From NCBI RefSeq assembly GCF_017498525.1, contig NZ_CP071796.1, positions 1,240,001-1,304,000 of the forward strand: a DNA stretch of 64,000 nucleotides, read 5' to 3'. Position numbers and translations under genes: made by a program. Source of the stretch: Ottowia testudinis (lineage in GTDB: Bacteria > Pseudomonadota > Gammaproteobacteria > Burkholderiales > Burkholderiaceae_C). Shown here piece after piece: positions 1 through 8,628 of the stretch. The notes below the pieces were generated by a model, which did not search any database, was not told the DNA's origin, and worked only from the letters and a program-made list of their open reading frames with translations. Within the stretch, counting starts at the first letter, position 1. Each line of letters opens with the position of its first letter.

Positions 1-505
1 GGTCGTTGCCGAACCAGCTTTCGTAGTTGTAGCGGATGCCGGGGGCGATCACCAGCCAGTCGTAGTCGAGTGTGCCGACGCTGGTGGTGACGGTGCGTTG
101 GTCGCGGTCGATTTGCTGCACCTCGGCCTGGAAGAATAGGTAGCCCAGCTTGTGCGCCACGCGCAGGTAATCGTGCGTGAGCAATTCACCATCGAGCATG
201 TTGACCAGCCACATGTTGGACAGCGGGCTGGAGAAGAACACGGGGTTACGGTCGAGCAGCACCACCTCGGCCTGCGGTGCCAGTTGGCGCAGGTTGGCGG
301 CCGTGGTCAGGCCACCCCAGCCGCCGCCGCAGATGACGATGCGCGGCGCCTTGCGTGAAGGCAGCAGCTTTTGTGCCGGGCGGCCGATGAAGGCAGGGTA
401 AGGCGCGGCGGCGCTGGATGTGCCCGGGTTGGCGCAAGCGGACAACAGCGGGACGGAAGCGGCAGCCGCGCTGGCGGCGATGAATCTGCGGCGATCGAAG
501 GTCAT
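1..505 (-). CDS. FAD-dependent oxidoreductase, flavocytochrome c/sulfide dehydrogenase-like (partial, runs off the window)
   Basis: Only the first 168 codons are inside the window. The N-terminus has a twin-arginine-like RRRF motif (residues 5-8) followed by a good lipobox, LSAC with Cys24, so the product looks like a Tat-exported lipoprotein. A dinucleotide-binding stretch ICGGGWGGL (58-66) and a later LVIAPGIRY resemble the flavoprotein subunit of flavocytochrome c sulfide dehydrogenase and sulfide:quinone reductases. The start ATG (505-503) overlaps the selA stop as ATGA, so translation is probably coupled to selA. The substrate cannot be inferred: the C-terminal half and any partner cytochrome lie outside. 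Another FAD/NAD(P) disulfide-reductase-fold enzyme is possible. Confidence 0.72.
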   Translation of the reverse strand, partial: MTFDRRRFIAASAAAASVPLLSACANPGTSSAAAPYPAFIGRPAQKLLPSRKAPRIVICGGGWGGLTTAANLRQLAPQAEVVLLDRNPVFFSSPLSNMWLVNMLDGELLTHDYLRVAHKLGYLFFQAEVQQIDRDQRTVTTSVGTLDYDWLVIAPGIRYNYESWFGND

Positions 506-2013
506 GGGTGCTCCTTTTTTGATGGCTGACCAGCCAATGGCGACAAGGACAAATGCGGGATCTGGGTGGTGAGTTGGGTGTCATCCTCCAGGCAACGGCA
601 ATCCAGAATCAAGCGGTCGTCGGCGATGCGGCCGATGACCGGCAGGGGCAGGGCGCGCAGGGCCGCGGCCAGCGCGTCGAGCGCGCGGCCCGAACCTTTT
701 TTTTCCACCGGCGCGATGGCCAGGCCCGCCGATGGCAGGCGCTCGACGGGTAGCGAGCCAGAGCCAATTTGCCCTTGCAGCGCCACGCATTCGGCCGTGT
801 AGCGCGGCGCTAGTGCCGCTTGCAGTGCGGGCAGCACGGCGCGGGCGGTGGCTTCAATGGCGGCCAGCGGGCGCGTGAGCAGGCGCAGCGTGGGCAAATC
901 CTGCGCCAGCCGCTCGGGGCGCTGGTAGAGCATCAGCGTGGCTTCCAACGCGGCCAGCGGCAGTTTGCTCATGCGCAGGGCGCGCTTCATGGGGAAGGTG
1001 CGGATCCGGCCAATCGCCTCGCGCGTGCCGACGATCAGGCCCGCTTGCGGGCCGCCCAGGAGCTTGTCGCCGCTGAAGGTGACGACGTCGCAGCCGGCTT
1101 TCAGCATCTGCTGTGGCGTGGGCTCGCGCGGCAGGCCATGGGCGGCCATGTCGATGAGCGCGCCGCTTCCTAAATCGGTGGCCAGCGGCAGGCCGTGCTT
1201 TCTTGCTATGGATGACAGAGCGGCTTCATCGACGGCGCTGGTGAAGCCCTGCACGGCGTAGTTGCTGGTGTGCACCTTCATCAGCAGCGCGGTTTGGTCG
1301 GTGATGGCGCGCTCGTAGTCGTGCGGGTGCGTGCGGTTGGTGGTGCCGACTTCGACCAGCGTGGCGCCGGCGCTTTCCATCACGTCGGGCATGCGAAAGG
1401 CGCCGCCGATCTCGACCAGCTCGCCGCGCGAGACGATGACTTGCCTGCCACGTGCCAGCGCGGCAATCGTCAGCAGCACGGCGGCGGCGTTGTTGTTGAC
1501 GACGGTGGCGGCCTCGGCGCCGGTCAGCTCGCACAGCAGACCTTCGACGATGCTGTCGCGGTCGCCGCGCGCGCCGGTGGCCAGGTCGTATTCGAGGTTG
1601 TTGGGGCCGGCCATCATGGCCTGTACGTGCTGCAAGGCGGCATCGGCCAGCAGCGCGCGACCCAGGTTGGTGTGGATGACGGTGCCGGTGAGATTGAGCA
1701 CCGGCCTCATGCGCGGCGCCAGGCGGGCCTGCACGCGGGTGTGCAGTGCTGCCGTCAGTGCTTCTGATTCAATAGCTGATTGCGCAAGCTGGTGGCCGAC
1801 AGCAGCACTTCTCAGCTCGGAAAGCAGGGTGCGCGCGGTATCCGCCACCACGGTGTGGCCATGCTGGGTCACCAGCGCGGCCACGCCGGGCAGGCGCAGC
1901 AGGCGATCCAACGCGGGCAGCTGCTGCGGCTGCGCCAATGCGTCGGTGAAGGTCGAGGGCTGCTGGGTCTGGGCCTTCGAACCGTGTACCACGGATTCTT
2001 GGGGCCGGGCCAT
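502..2013 (-). CDS. selA: L-seryl-tRNA(Sec) selenium transferase
   Basis: SelA is a PLP enzyme that converts Ser-tRNA(Sec) to Sec-tRNA(Sec) using selenophosphate. The 503-residue product is a little longer than typical (about 460-475). The PLP lysine is expected at K317 in the motif SGDKLLGGPQ, and the N-terminal tRNA-binding part contains LNLTGTVIHTNLGRALL. The gene overlaps fdhE upstream by one base (TGATG) and the flavoprotein downstream (ATGA). Its place in the formate dehydrogenase operon fits the in-frame UGA of fdnG at 7195-7197. selB, selD and tRNA-Sec are not in the window. A degenerate copy of the dispersed hairpin repeat (about 1767-1796) appears to contribute residues near GHQLAQSAIESEA. 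Confidence 0.95.
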   Translation of the reverse strand: MARPQESVVHGSKAQTQQPSTFTDALAQPQQLPALDRLLRLPGVAALVTQHGHTVVADTARTLLSELRSAAVGHQLAQSAIESEALTAALHTRVQARLAPRMRPVLNLTGTVIHTNLGRALLADAALQHVQAMMAGPNNLEYDLATGARGDRDSIVEGLLCELTGAEAATVVNNNAAAVLLTIAALARGRQVIVSRGELVEIGGAFRMPDVMESAGATLVEVGTTNRTHPHDYERAITDQTALLMKVHTSNYAVQGFTSAVDEAALSSIARKHGLPLATDLGSGALIDMAAHGLPREPTPQQMLKAGCDVVTFSGDKLLGGPQAGLIVGTREAIGRIRTFPMKRALRMSKLPLAALEATLMLYQRPERLAQDLPTLRLLTRPLAAIEATARAVLPALQAALAPRYTAECVALQGQIGSGSLPVERLPSAGLAIAPVEKKGSGRALDALAAALRALPLPVIGRIADDRLILDCRCLEDDTQLTTQIPHLSLSPLAGQPSKKEHP

Positions 2014-3029
2014 CAGCGTGGCCCTCGGTCGGGATCGGGTGGTGCAGCGTCGGCAGCGTCTTCGTCGCCGAACAGCAGCAGGAAATTGATGCCGTGGCGC
2101 GTGAAGCCGGCGTCGGACACCAGCAGGTCGAGCGTTAGGGTGGCCAGATCGTCGGCCACGGGCTCGACGTGAAGGTCCTTGCCCATGTGCACGATCTTCA
2201 GGTAATGGCTGCAGACGTCGCAGGTTTCGGCCTGTACGGCCTCGCGTTCACCAGAGGCGGCCGCATCCGCCAGCGCTTGCAGTGCCTGGTATTGGATGCC
2301 GCCGGTGCCTTGGCAGTGGGTGCACTTCACCCGCACCATGTGCCACTGGGCGCTGCACAGCGCGCAATGCAGGTAGCGGTAGCCTTCTTGCTCGCCGCCG
2401 ATGCGCGTGATGCTGGCAGTGGGCAGGCTGCCGCAGCAGGGGCAGCGGGTGGCGTCGTCGGTCATGCCGAAGGCCCCGGGCTGGGCGGCTGCGGTGGCGC
2501 TGACCAGATGAGTCCAATGCAGTTGCAGGCCAGCGGCAATCAGCGGCGCGGCGGCCAGATCGACACCCAGGCCAATGCCAGCCAGCAGCCGGTCGGCCTG
2601 GCGCTCCAGCGCGTCGTCTGGCAGCACGCGCAGCGCTTCGACGCTGGGGCGCGCCGGGCTGTCTTCAGGCAGTTTGTTGAGCACGCGGCCCAGCAGGGCA
2701 CGCCACTCCTCGCGCCAAACGGGATCACGCGGCCAACTCGCGGTGTGCAGCAGCGGCTGGCCAGCGGTGGCCGCGGCGCCGGCTTGCTCGCGGGAAGGCA
2801 GCGCGACGGCGGGGTAGGTGGCCAGTTGCTCGTGCTGCGCTTCGCAAATCACGGCCATCAGCAGCAGATAGTCACGCATGGCGTGACCAGCGGCCAGCTG
2901 GCGCATGCGCACCGCGCGGCCGGCAAAGACTTGGCCGGGCTGTGGTGGCAGCAGGCGGGCGAAGTCCGCACCTGCGTTGAGCGCGATCTCCTCGGGCGTG
3001 CGCAAACGGGCGCCAGAAAAAGAATTCAT
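2013..3029 (-). CDS. fdhE: Formate dehydrogenase accessory protein FdhE
   Basis: FdhE is a cytoplasmic zinc/iron-binding protein needed for maturation and Tat-dependent export of formate dehydrogenase-N/O. The 338-residue product has the family's Cys-rich half with CPCCGS, CALC, CTHCQG and CDVC pairs, which form rubredoxin-like metal sites. It sits between fdnI and selA and overlaps the selA start by one base, so it belongs to the same transcript. A copy of the dispersed hairpin repeat fills the 61 bp between fdnI and this gene. I see no strong ribosome binding site before the ATG, so coupling to upstream translation is unlikely to be tight. Confidence 0.93.
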   Translation of the reverse strand: MNSFSGARLRTPEEIALNAGADFARLLPPQPGQVFAGRAVRMRQLAAGHAMRDYLLLMAVICEAQHEQLATYPAVALPSREQAGAAATAGQPLLHTASWPRDPVWREEWRALLGRVLNKLPEDSPARPSVEALRVLPDDALERQADRLLAGIGLGVDLAAAPLIAAGLQLHWTHLVSATAAAQPGAFGMTDDATRCPCCGSLPTASITRIGGEQEGYRYLHCALCSAQWHMVRVKCTHCQGTGGIQYQALQALADAAASGEREAVQAETCDVCSHYLKIVHMGKDLHVEPVADDLATLTLDLLVSDAGFTRHGINFLLLFGDEDAADAAPPDPDRGPR

Positions 3030-3047
3030 GAACTAAAACAACCCTCA

Positions 3048-3085
3048 GCGCCCGCCCATCAAGCGCAAGCAGCTATCAAAACAAG
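3048..3085 (+). repeat. Dispersed hairpin repeat, family 1 (intergenic copy)
   Basis: Reads GCGCCCGCCCATCAAGCGC then AAGCAGCTATCAAAA on the plus strand. It matches the family pattern GCGCTTG-N5-CAAGCGC-N-AGCAGCTAT-A-rich with a decayed left arm. It lies between fdnI and fdhE. Confidence 0.7.
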
Positions 3086-3090
3086 AGTAA

Positions 3091-3744
3091 TCAAAGGCGC
3101 TCGGCTTGGATGTCGCGCTGCGCGCCTTCCATCTTGTCGCGGTACCACAGCAGATGGTGCCGCTTGGCCCAACCGGCGCTGACGTTGCCTTGTGTCATTG
3201 CGCGCAGCGTGCCCTTGACCCAGATGGCGGCGTAGATGTGCACCACGGCGGTGAGCGACATGATGAAGGCGGCCAGCGCATGCAGCACCACCGCGACGCG
3301 CTGCAAGGCGATGGGCACGCTCTCGGCGAACCACGCTTGCCAGAACAGCAGACCCGTGACCAGCAGCACCAACAGGCACAGCGTCATCGACCAGAACACC
3401 AGCTTTTGACCGGCGTTGTACTTGCCCACGGGCGGCATTTTTTCTTCGTCGTCATGCAGCACCAACTCAGGGGAAGCCTTCAACCATTCGGTGTCCCGGC
3501 GCTTCCAGGTGTTGGCGGCCCAAAAGCCGATGAACATCAGCAGGAAAAGCAGGAACACGCCGATGCCGAAATACGGGTGCACGATGCGCGTCCACTGCGG
3601 CCCGCCGAAGAACTGCGTGAGGAAGAACAGGTTCGGGTGGAACAGCGCCAAACCCGAAAAACCGGCCAGGCCAAACAGCACCACCACCAGCCAGTGGTTG
3701 ATGCGCTGGTTGTCGGTGTAGCGTTGGATGTAGAGCTTTTTCAT
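3091..3744 (-). CDS. fdnI: Formate dehydrogenase-N gamma subunit, cytochrome b556
   Basis: This is the membrane subunit that takes electrons from the beta subunit through two b hemes and reduces quinone. The 217-residue protein has four hydrophobic segments (around NHWLVVVLFGLAGFSG, the HPYFGIGVFLLFLL region, VFWSMTLCLLVLLVTGLLF and VVLHALAAFIMSLTAVVHIYAAI) with histidines placed as in heme-b ligands of this family (INHW, IVHP, LHAL, VHIY). The start has a clear AAGGA site and lies 11 nt after the fdnH stop. Length matches E. coli FdnI/FdoI. The choice between the fdnI and fdoI names is arbitrary from sequence alone. Confidence 0.95.
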   Translation of the reverse strand: MKKLYIQRYTDNQRINHWLVVVLFGLAGFSGLALFHPNLFFLTQFFGGPQWTRIVHPYFGIGVFLLFLLMFIGFWAANTWKRRDTEWLKASPELVLHDDEEKMPPVGKYNAGQKLVFWSMTLCLLVLLVTGLLFWQAWFAESVPIALQRVAVVLHALAAFIMSLTAVVHIYAAIWVKGTLRAMTQGNVSAGWAKRHHLLWYRDKMEGAQRDIQAERL

Positions 3745-3755
3745 GGCCGTTTCCT

Positions 3756-4697
3756 TTACGCGTCGCGCACGTGGGTGCGACTGCCGTCTTCCACGCCGAC
3801 GACGTTGGGCTGGTCGTCGGGCACGTACTCTTCGTCCCGCTCGGGCACTTCAAGTGGTCCCATTTTCATGTGGTGGAAGAAACCGACCAGCGCCGCGCCG
3901 ATCATGGTGGCCAGCGCCACCGGCTTGGCCAGGCCTTTCCACAGCGCCACCATGGGGCTGATGCTCGGGTTTTTCGGCAGGTTGGCGTACAGCTCGGGCT
4001 TGTCGCCGTGTTGCAGCACATAGACGACATGGGTGCCGCTGACGCCGGGCGGGTCGTACACGGCGGCTTTTTCGTAGCCGCGTGTCTTCAACTCGGCGAC
4101 ACGGCCGCCGCCATATTCCAGCATGTCTTCCTTGCTGCCGAAGCGGATGGCGCCGGTGGGGCAGGCCTTGGCACAGGCGGGGGCCTGGTTGACGGCCACA
4201 CGGTCGGCGCACAGCGAGCACTTGTAGGCCTTGTTGTCTTTCGTGCTGATGCGCGGCACATCGAAGGGGCAGCCCTTGACGCAGTAGCCGCAGCCGATGC
4301 AGTTCTCGCTGATGAAGTCGACGATGCCGTTGGCGTACTTGACGATGGCGCCGGGCGCCGGGCAGGCTTTCAGGCAACCCGGATCCTCGCAGTGCATGCA
4401 GCCGTCCTTGCGGATCAGCCACTCCAGCCGGCCGGGGGTGACCTCCACCTCGGAGAACTTCATCACCGTCCAGGATTGGGGTGTGAGATCGACTGGGTTG
4501 TCGTAGGTGCCGTGGCAGCTGCCGACGTCGTCACGCAGGTCGTTCCACTCCATGCACGCCACCTGGCACGCCTTGCATCCGATGCAACTGGAGACGTCGA
4601 TCAGCTTGGCCACCTGCGGGATGTTGTGGCGCGCGTCCGGCGTCGCCGTGGTGGTCGCCGAGCGTGCCGCGATATCGAGGGATTGAAGAGATGACAT
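3756..4697 (-). CDS. fdnH: Formate dehydrogenase-N beta (iron-sulfur) subunit
   Basis: The beta subunit carries four [4Fe-4S] clusters from the selenoprotein alpha subunit to cytochrome b556. The 313-residue sequence shows the expected cysteine groups: [37 protein letters not shown], and CSLCADR with CAKACP. A single C-terminal membrane helix (about [16 protein letters not shown]) anchors it on the periplasmic face, where it rides the Tat signal of FdnG. A GAGGAG ribosome binding site precedes the ATG, 13 nt after the fdnG stop. It is slightly longer than the E. coli protein because of its N-terminus. Confidence 0.96.
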   Translation of the reverse strand: MSSLQSLDIAARSATTTATPDARHNIPQVAKLIDVSSCIGCKACQVACMEWNDLRDDVGSCHGTYDNPVDLTPQSWTVMKFSEVEVTPGRLEWLIRKDGCMHCEDPGCLKACPAPGAIVKYANGIVDFISENCIGCGYCVKGCPFDVPRISTKDNKAYKCSLCADRVAVNQAPACAKACPTGAIRFGSKEDMLEYGGGRVAELKTRGYEKAAVYDPPGVSGTHVVYVLQHGDKPELYANLPKNPSISPMVALWKGLAKPVALATMIGAALVGFFHHMKMGPLEVPERDEEYVPDDQPNVVGVEDGSRTHVRDA

Positions 4698-4710
4698 AGG
4701 CCTGATCTCC

Positions 4711-7700
4711 TCAAGCTTTTTCGATGTTCACGGTGAACGACTTGTATTCCGGCGTCTGCGTGTTCGCATCGCCCACGAATGGGGTCAGCGTGTTCACCAG
4801 ATAGCCCGGCTTGGTCTGGCCGACAAAGCCCCAGTGGTTGGGCAGGCCCACCGTGTGGACTTTCTGACCGCCACAGTCAAGCACCGGAATGCGCTTGGTG
4901 ACCACGGCCACGGCCTTGATGAAGCCGCGGTTGGACGAGACCTTGACCATGCTGCCGTGCGCAATGCCTTTCTCTTTCGCCAGCTCCTCGCCGATCTCGA
5001 CGAACTGCTGGGGCTGCGTGATGGCGTTCATCTTGGCGTGCTTGGTCCAGTAGTGGAAATGTTCTGTCAAGCGGTAGCTGGTCGCCGTGTACGGAAAGTC
5101 CTTGGGTGTGCCAAAGGCTTCCATGTCGCCTTTGAACACGCGCGCGGCCGGGTTGGACTTGGCGCGCGGGTCCTTGTACATGGGGTTGGTTTCAAATGGC
5201 GTCTCGAACGGCTCGTAGTGGGTGGGCAGCGGCCCTTCCGCCAAGCCGGTGGGCGCAAACAGGCGCGCCACGCCTTCGCCCGTCATGATGAAGGGCCGTA
5301 CCGCGTTTTCGATCGTCGGGTCGGCGGTGGCGCCAATGTCGGGCACGTCCGAGCCGCCCCAGGTCTTGCCGTTCCAGGTGACCAACGGTTTGTCGGCGCG
5401 CCAAGGCTTGCCGGTGGCCGGGTTGATCGAGGCGCCGTTGTACAGAATGCGCCGGTTGGCCGGCCAGGCCCAGGCCCAGTTCAGCGTCTGGCCAATCTGC
5501 CACGGGTCGCTGTTGTCGCGCCTTGCCATCTGGTTGCCGGCCTGTGTCCAAGAGCCGGCGTAGATCCAGCAGCCGCTGGCGGTGCTGCCGTCGTCGCGCA
5601 ACTGGCCAAAACCGGCGACTTGCTCGCCCGCCTTCAGCAGTACCTTGGTGGGATCGACCGGGTCCGCCAGATCGGTCAGCGCCTTGCCGTTGTATTCCAT
5701 GGCCAACTCGCTGGGCAGCGGCGAGTGGGCGGTTCGGTACGGCCAGCTCAAGTTGAGGATGGGGTCAGGGAAAGCGCCGCCATCCTTGCGGTACAGGCCG
5801 CGCAGCCGCACGAACAGCTCGGCCATGATGTCCACGTCAGCCTTGGCTTCGCCCGGAGGCGGCGCGGCCTTCCAGTGCCACTGCAGCCAGCGGCCGGAAT
5901 TGGTGATGGAGCCTTCGTCCTCGGCAAAGCAGGCCGCCGGCAGGCGGAACACCGTGGTCTGGATTTCCTCGCTCTTGACGTCGTTGTACTCGCCGTGGTT
6001 CTTCCAAAACTCCGCCGTCTCGGTGTTCAGCGGGTCGATGACGACGAGGAACTTGAGCTTTGACAGCCCCGAGATGATCTTCTTTTTGTTGGGGAATGAT
6101 CCCACCGGGTTGAAGCCCTGGCAGATGTAGCCGTTGAGCTTGCCCTGGTTCATCATCTCGAAGGCGCGCAGGATGTCGTACAGCACGTCCCACTTGGGCA
6201 GGTAGTCATAGGCCCAATTGTTTTCGGCCGTGGCGGCATTGCCCCACCAGGCCTTTTGCAGGCTGACGAAGAACTTGGAATAGTTCTGCCAATAACTCAT
6301 CTGGTTGGGGCGCAGCGGCTTGGTCGAGCGCGCGGCCAGGTAGCCGGCAATGTCCTGCTCGGCATCGCGCGGAAGCGACAGGTAGCCAGGCAGCGCGTTG
6401 GACAGCAGGCCCAAATCGGTCAGGCCCTGGATGTTGCTGTGCCCGCGCAGCGCGTTCATGCCACCGCCCGCCACGCCGATGTTGCCCAGCAGCAGCTGCA
6501 TCATGGCCGCGCAGCGCAGCATCTCCGAGCCGGTGCTGTGTTGCGTCCAGCCCAGCGCATACATGATGGTCATGGTGCGATCGGGTGTCGCCGTGCTGGC
6601 GATGTATTCGCACACCTTGATGAAGTCCTCCGGCTTGGTGCCGCAGACCTTGTTCACCATCTCGGGCGTGTAGCTGGCGTAGTGCTTCTTCATGATCTGG
6701 AGCACGCAACGCGGATGCTCCATCGTCATGTCCACTTTGGCAAAGCCAGCGTCGTCCTTCTCGTATGCCCAGCTGGCTGGGTCGTAGCTGCGCTTGGCTT
6801 CGTTGTAGCCGCTGAAGATGCCGTCCTTGAACTCGTACGCCTCGCCCACGATGAAGGGGGCGTTGGTGTAGTGGCGCACGTATTCGGTCTGGATCTTTTT
6901 GTTCGTCAGCAGGTAGTTGATGACGCCACCCAGGAAGGCGATGTCAGAGCCCGCGCGTACCGGAGCGTAGAAGTCGCTCATCGCGGCCGAGCGGGTAAAG
7001 CGCGGATCCACCACGACCAGCTTGGCCTTGTTGGTGTTGCGCGCCTCAATGGCCCACTTGAACCCCACGGGGTGCGCCTCGGCGGCGTTGCCCCCCATCA
7101 CTAAAACCACATCGGCGTTCTTGATGTCCTCCCAGTGGTTGGTCATCGCGCCTCGGCCAAACGTCGGAGCCAGACCGGCTACCGTCGGGCCGTGTCAAAC
7201 ACGGGCTTGGTTGTCAAAGACGAGTAACCCCAGACTTCGCATCACCTTGTGCGTGATGTAGCCGGATTCATTGGACGATGCCGAAGCGGCCAACATACCG
7301 GTGGTCAGCCAGCGGTTGACCGTTTGGCCAGCTTCGTTCTTGGCCATGAAGTTGGCATCGCGATCGGCCTTCATCAGCGTGGCGATGCGCATCATGGCCT
7401 CGTCCCAGCTGATGCGCTTCCATTCCTTGCTGCCGGGCTCGCGCACCTCTGGATACTTCAAGCGCCCCGGGCTGTGCACGAAGTCGAGCAGGCCAGCGCC
7501 CTTGGGACACAGACTGCCGCGGCTGACCGGGTGGTCTGGATCGCCCTCGATGTGGATGACATCGCCCAGCGCGTTTTTCGAGCTGTCGCCCAGGCTGTAC
7601 ATCAGCAAGCCGCAACCGACGGAGCAATAGGTGCAGTTGTTGCGTGTCTCCTTGGCCTTGGCCAGCTTGAACTGGCGCGTCTCGGCCAGTGCCGCGGTTG

Positions 7701-7782
7701 GCGAAAAGCCAAGCGCCACCAGGCTGGATGCTGCCAACCCCGCCCCGCTGACGCGGAAAAATTGCCGTCTATTCATGTCCAT
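4711..7782 (-). CDS. fdnG: Formate dehydrogenase-N alpha subunit, selenocysteine- and molybdopterin-containing
   Basis: This is the catalytic subunit, oxidising formate to CO2 in the periplasm. The gene reads through an in-frame UGA at 7197-7195, so a plain ORF search gives two pieces. Read as selenocysteine, the protein is 1023 aa and Sec falls at residue 196 (context [23 protein letters not shown]), the position and context known for E. coli FdnG. The N-terminus has a Tat signal ([10 protein letters not shown]), then the [4Fe-4S] motif CTYCSVGC with a fourth Cys in GSLCPKG, then MoCo-binding domains. The chosen ATG (7782) has AGGAG eight bases upstream; an internal ATG two codons later is possible. 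Confidence 0.96.
7155..7197 (-). promoter_or_regulatory. SECIS element for selenocysteine insertion in fdnG
   Basis: Immediately after the UGA (7197-7195) the minus strand can form a hairpin whose tip is AGCC-GGUCU-GGCU (7180-7168). The GGUCU loop starts 18 nt after the UGA, the same spacing as in E. coli fdhF. The SelB-recognised bacterial SECIS has this arrangement, so the UGA should be decoded as Sec. Confidence 0.92.
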
Positions 7783-8025
7783 CGTGGTCACTCCTTCTGA
7801 GCTGGACTGTAAGCGCCATCTTGGCCGATGTGGCGCCGATTGTGGGATCGAGTCTAAAAGGTCGCCAATCATCATCCGGAATCCGAAACCCTTATGAATA
7901 CAATTGCATAGCCAAATGCCATTGTGGATCGGATGAATTCGGTCATCGGGTAAGTTGGGGCCGGCGCGGTGGCGTGCGGCGCCTACAATCTGTTGCAGTG
8001 CAGCAGCAGCCGGAAGATAGACCCC

Positions 8026-8589
8026 ATGAGTCCAAGCAAAGCCACCGCATCGGCCCAAAAGAAAGCGTCCGCCATGCCCGATGATGGTCAGGTGCGGGTC
8101 ATCAAGAAATACCCCAACCGCCGCTTGTACGACACAGCGCATTCGAGCTACATCACCCTTGCCCAGGTGCGCGAGTTGGTGATGGCGCACACGCCCTTCG
8201 TGGTGCGCGATGCCAAGACAGGCGAAGACCTGACGCGCAGCATCCTGCTGCAGATCATCCTGGACGAGGAAGCGGGCGGGGCGCCGATGTTCACCGAGGC
8301 GGTGCTGGCCAGCATGATCCGCTTTTACGGCCACGCCATGCAGGGCTTCATGGGCACTTACCTGGAGAAGAACATCCAGACCTTCATCGAGATCCAGTCG
8401 CGCCTGGCCGATCAGTCCAAGAATCTGACGCCCGAGACGTGGAGTCAGTTCATGCGCATGCAATCGCCCATGATGCAGGGGATGATGGGCAATTACCTGG
8501 AGCAGTCGAAGAACATGTTCCTGCAGATGCAAGAGCAGATGACCAAGCAGGCCGAGCAGATGCTGGGCGCCTTCACTGGCAAGCGTTGA
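8026..8589 (+). CDS. phaR: Polyhydroxyalkanoate synthesis repressor PhaR
   Basis: PhaR binds PHA granules and DNA and represses phasin (phaP) genes. The 187-residue product carries the N-terminal DNA-binding PHB/PHA accumulation regulator domain, with VIKKYPNRRLYDTAHSSYIT near residue 25, followed by a second domain with MFTEAVLASMIRFYG. The tail is Met/Gln-rich. I chose the ATG at 8026; an upstream in-frame ATG at 7969 adds 19 residues that look like non-coding leader. It is divergent from fdnG across 243 bp. No phaC or phaP gene is in the window. Confidence 0.9.
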   Translation: MSPSKATASAQKKASAMPDDGQVRVIKKYPNRRLYDTAHSSYITLAQVRELVMAHTPFVVRDAKTGEDLTRSILLQIILDEEAGGAPMFTEAVLASMIRFYGHAMQGFMGTYLEKNIQTFIEIQSRLADQSKNLTPETWSQFMRMQSPMMQGMMGNYLEQSKNMFLQMQEQMTKQAEQMLGAFTGKR

Positions 8590-8628
8590 ACGCGCGCCGC
8601 CAGTGGTCAGGGCTGCGACAATCGCCGC

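Noticed and set aside
7195-8532. A 445-residue open frame on the minus strand across fdnG's N-terminus and phaR
   Set aside because: Only the last 195 codons are fdnG; the part above 7782 is antisense to phaR and has no homologous features. The true gene starts at 7782 and reads through the UGA.
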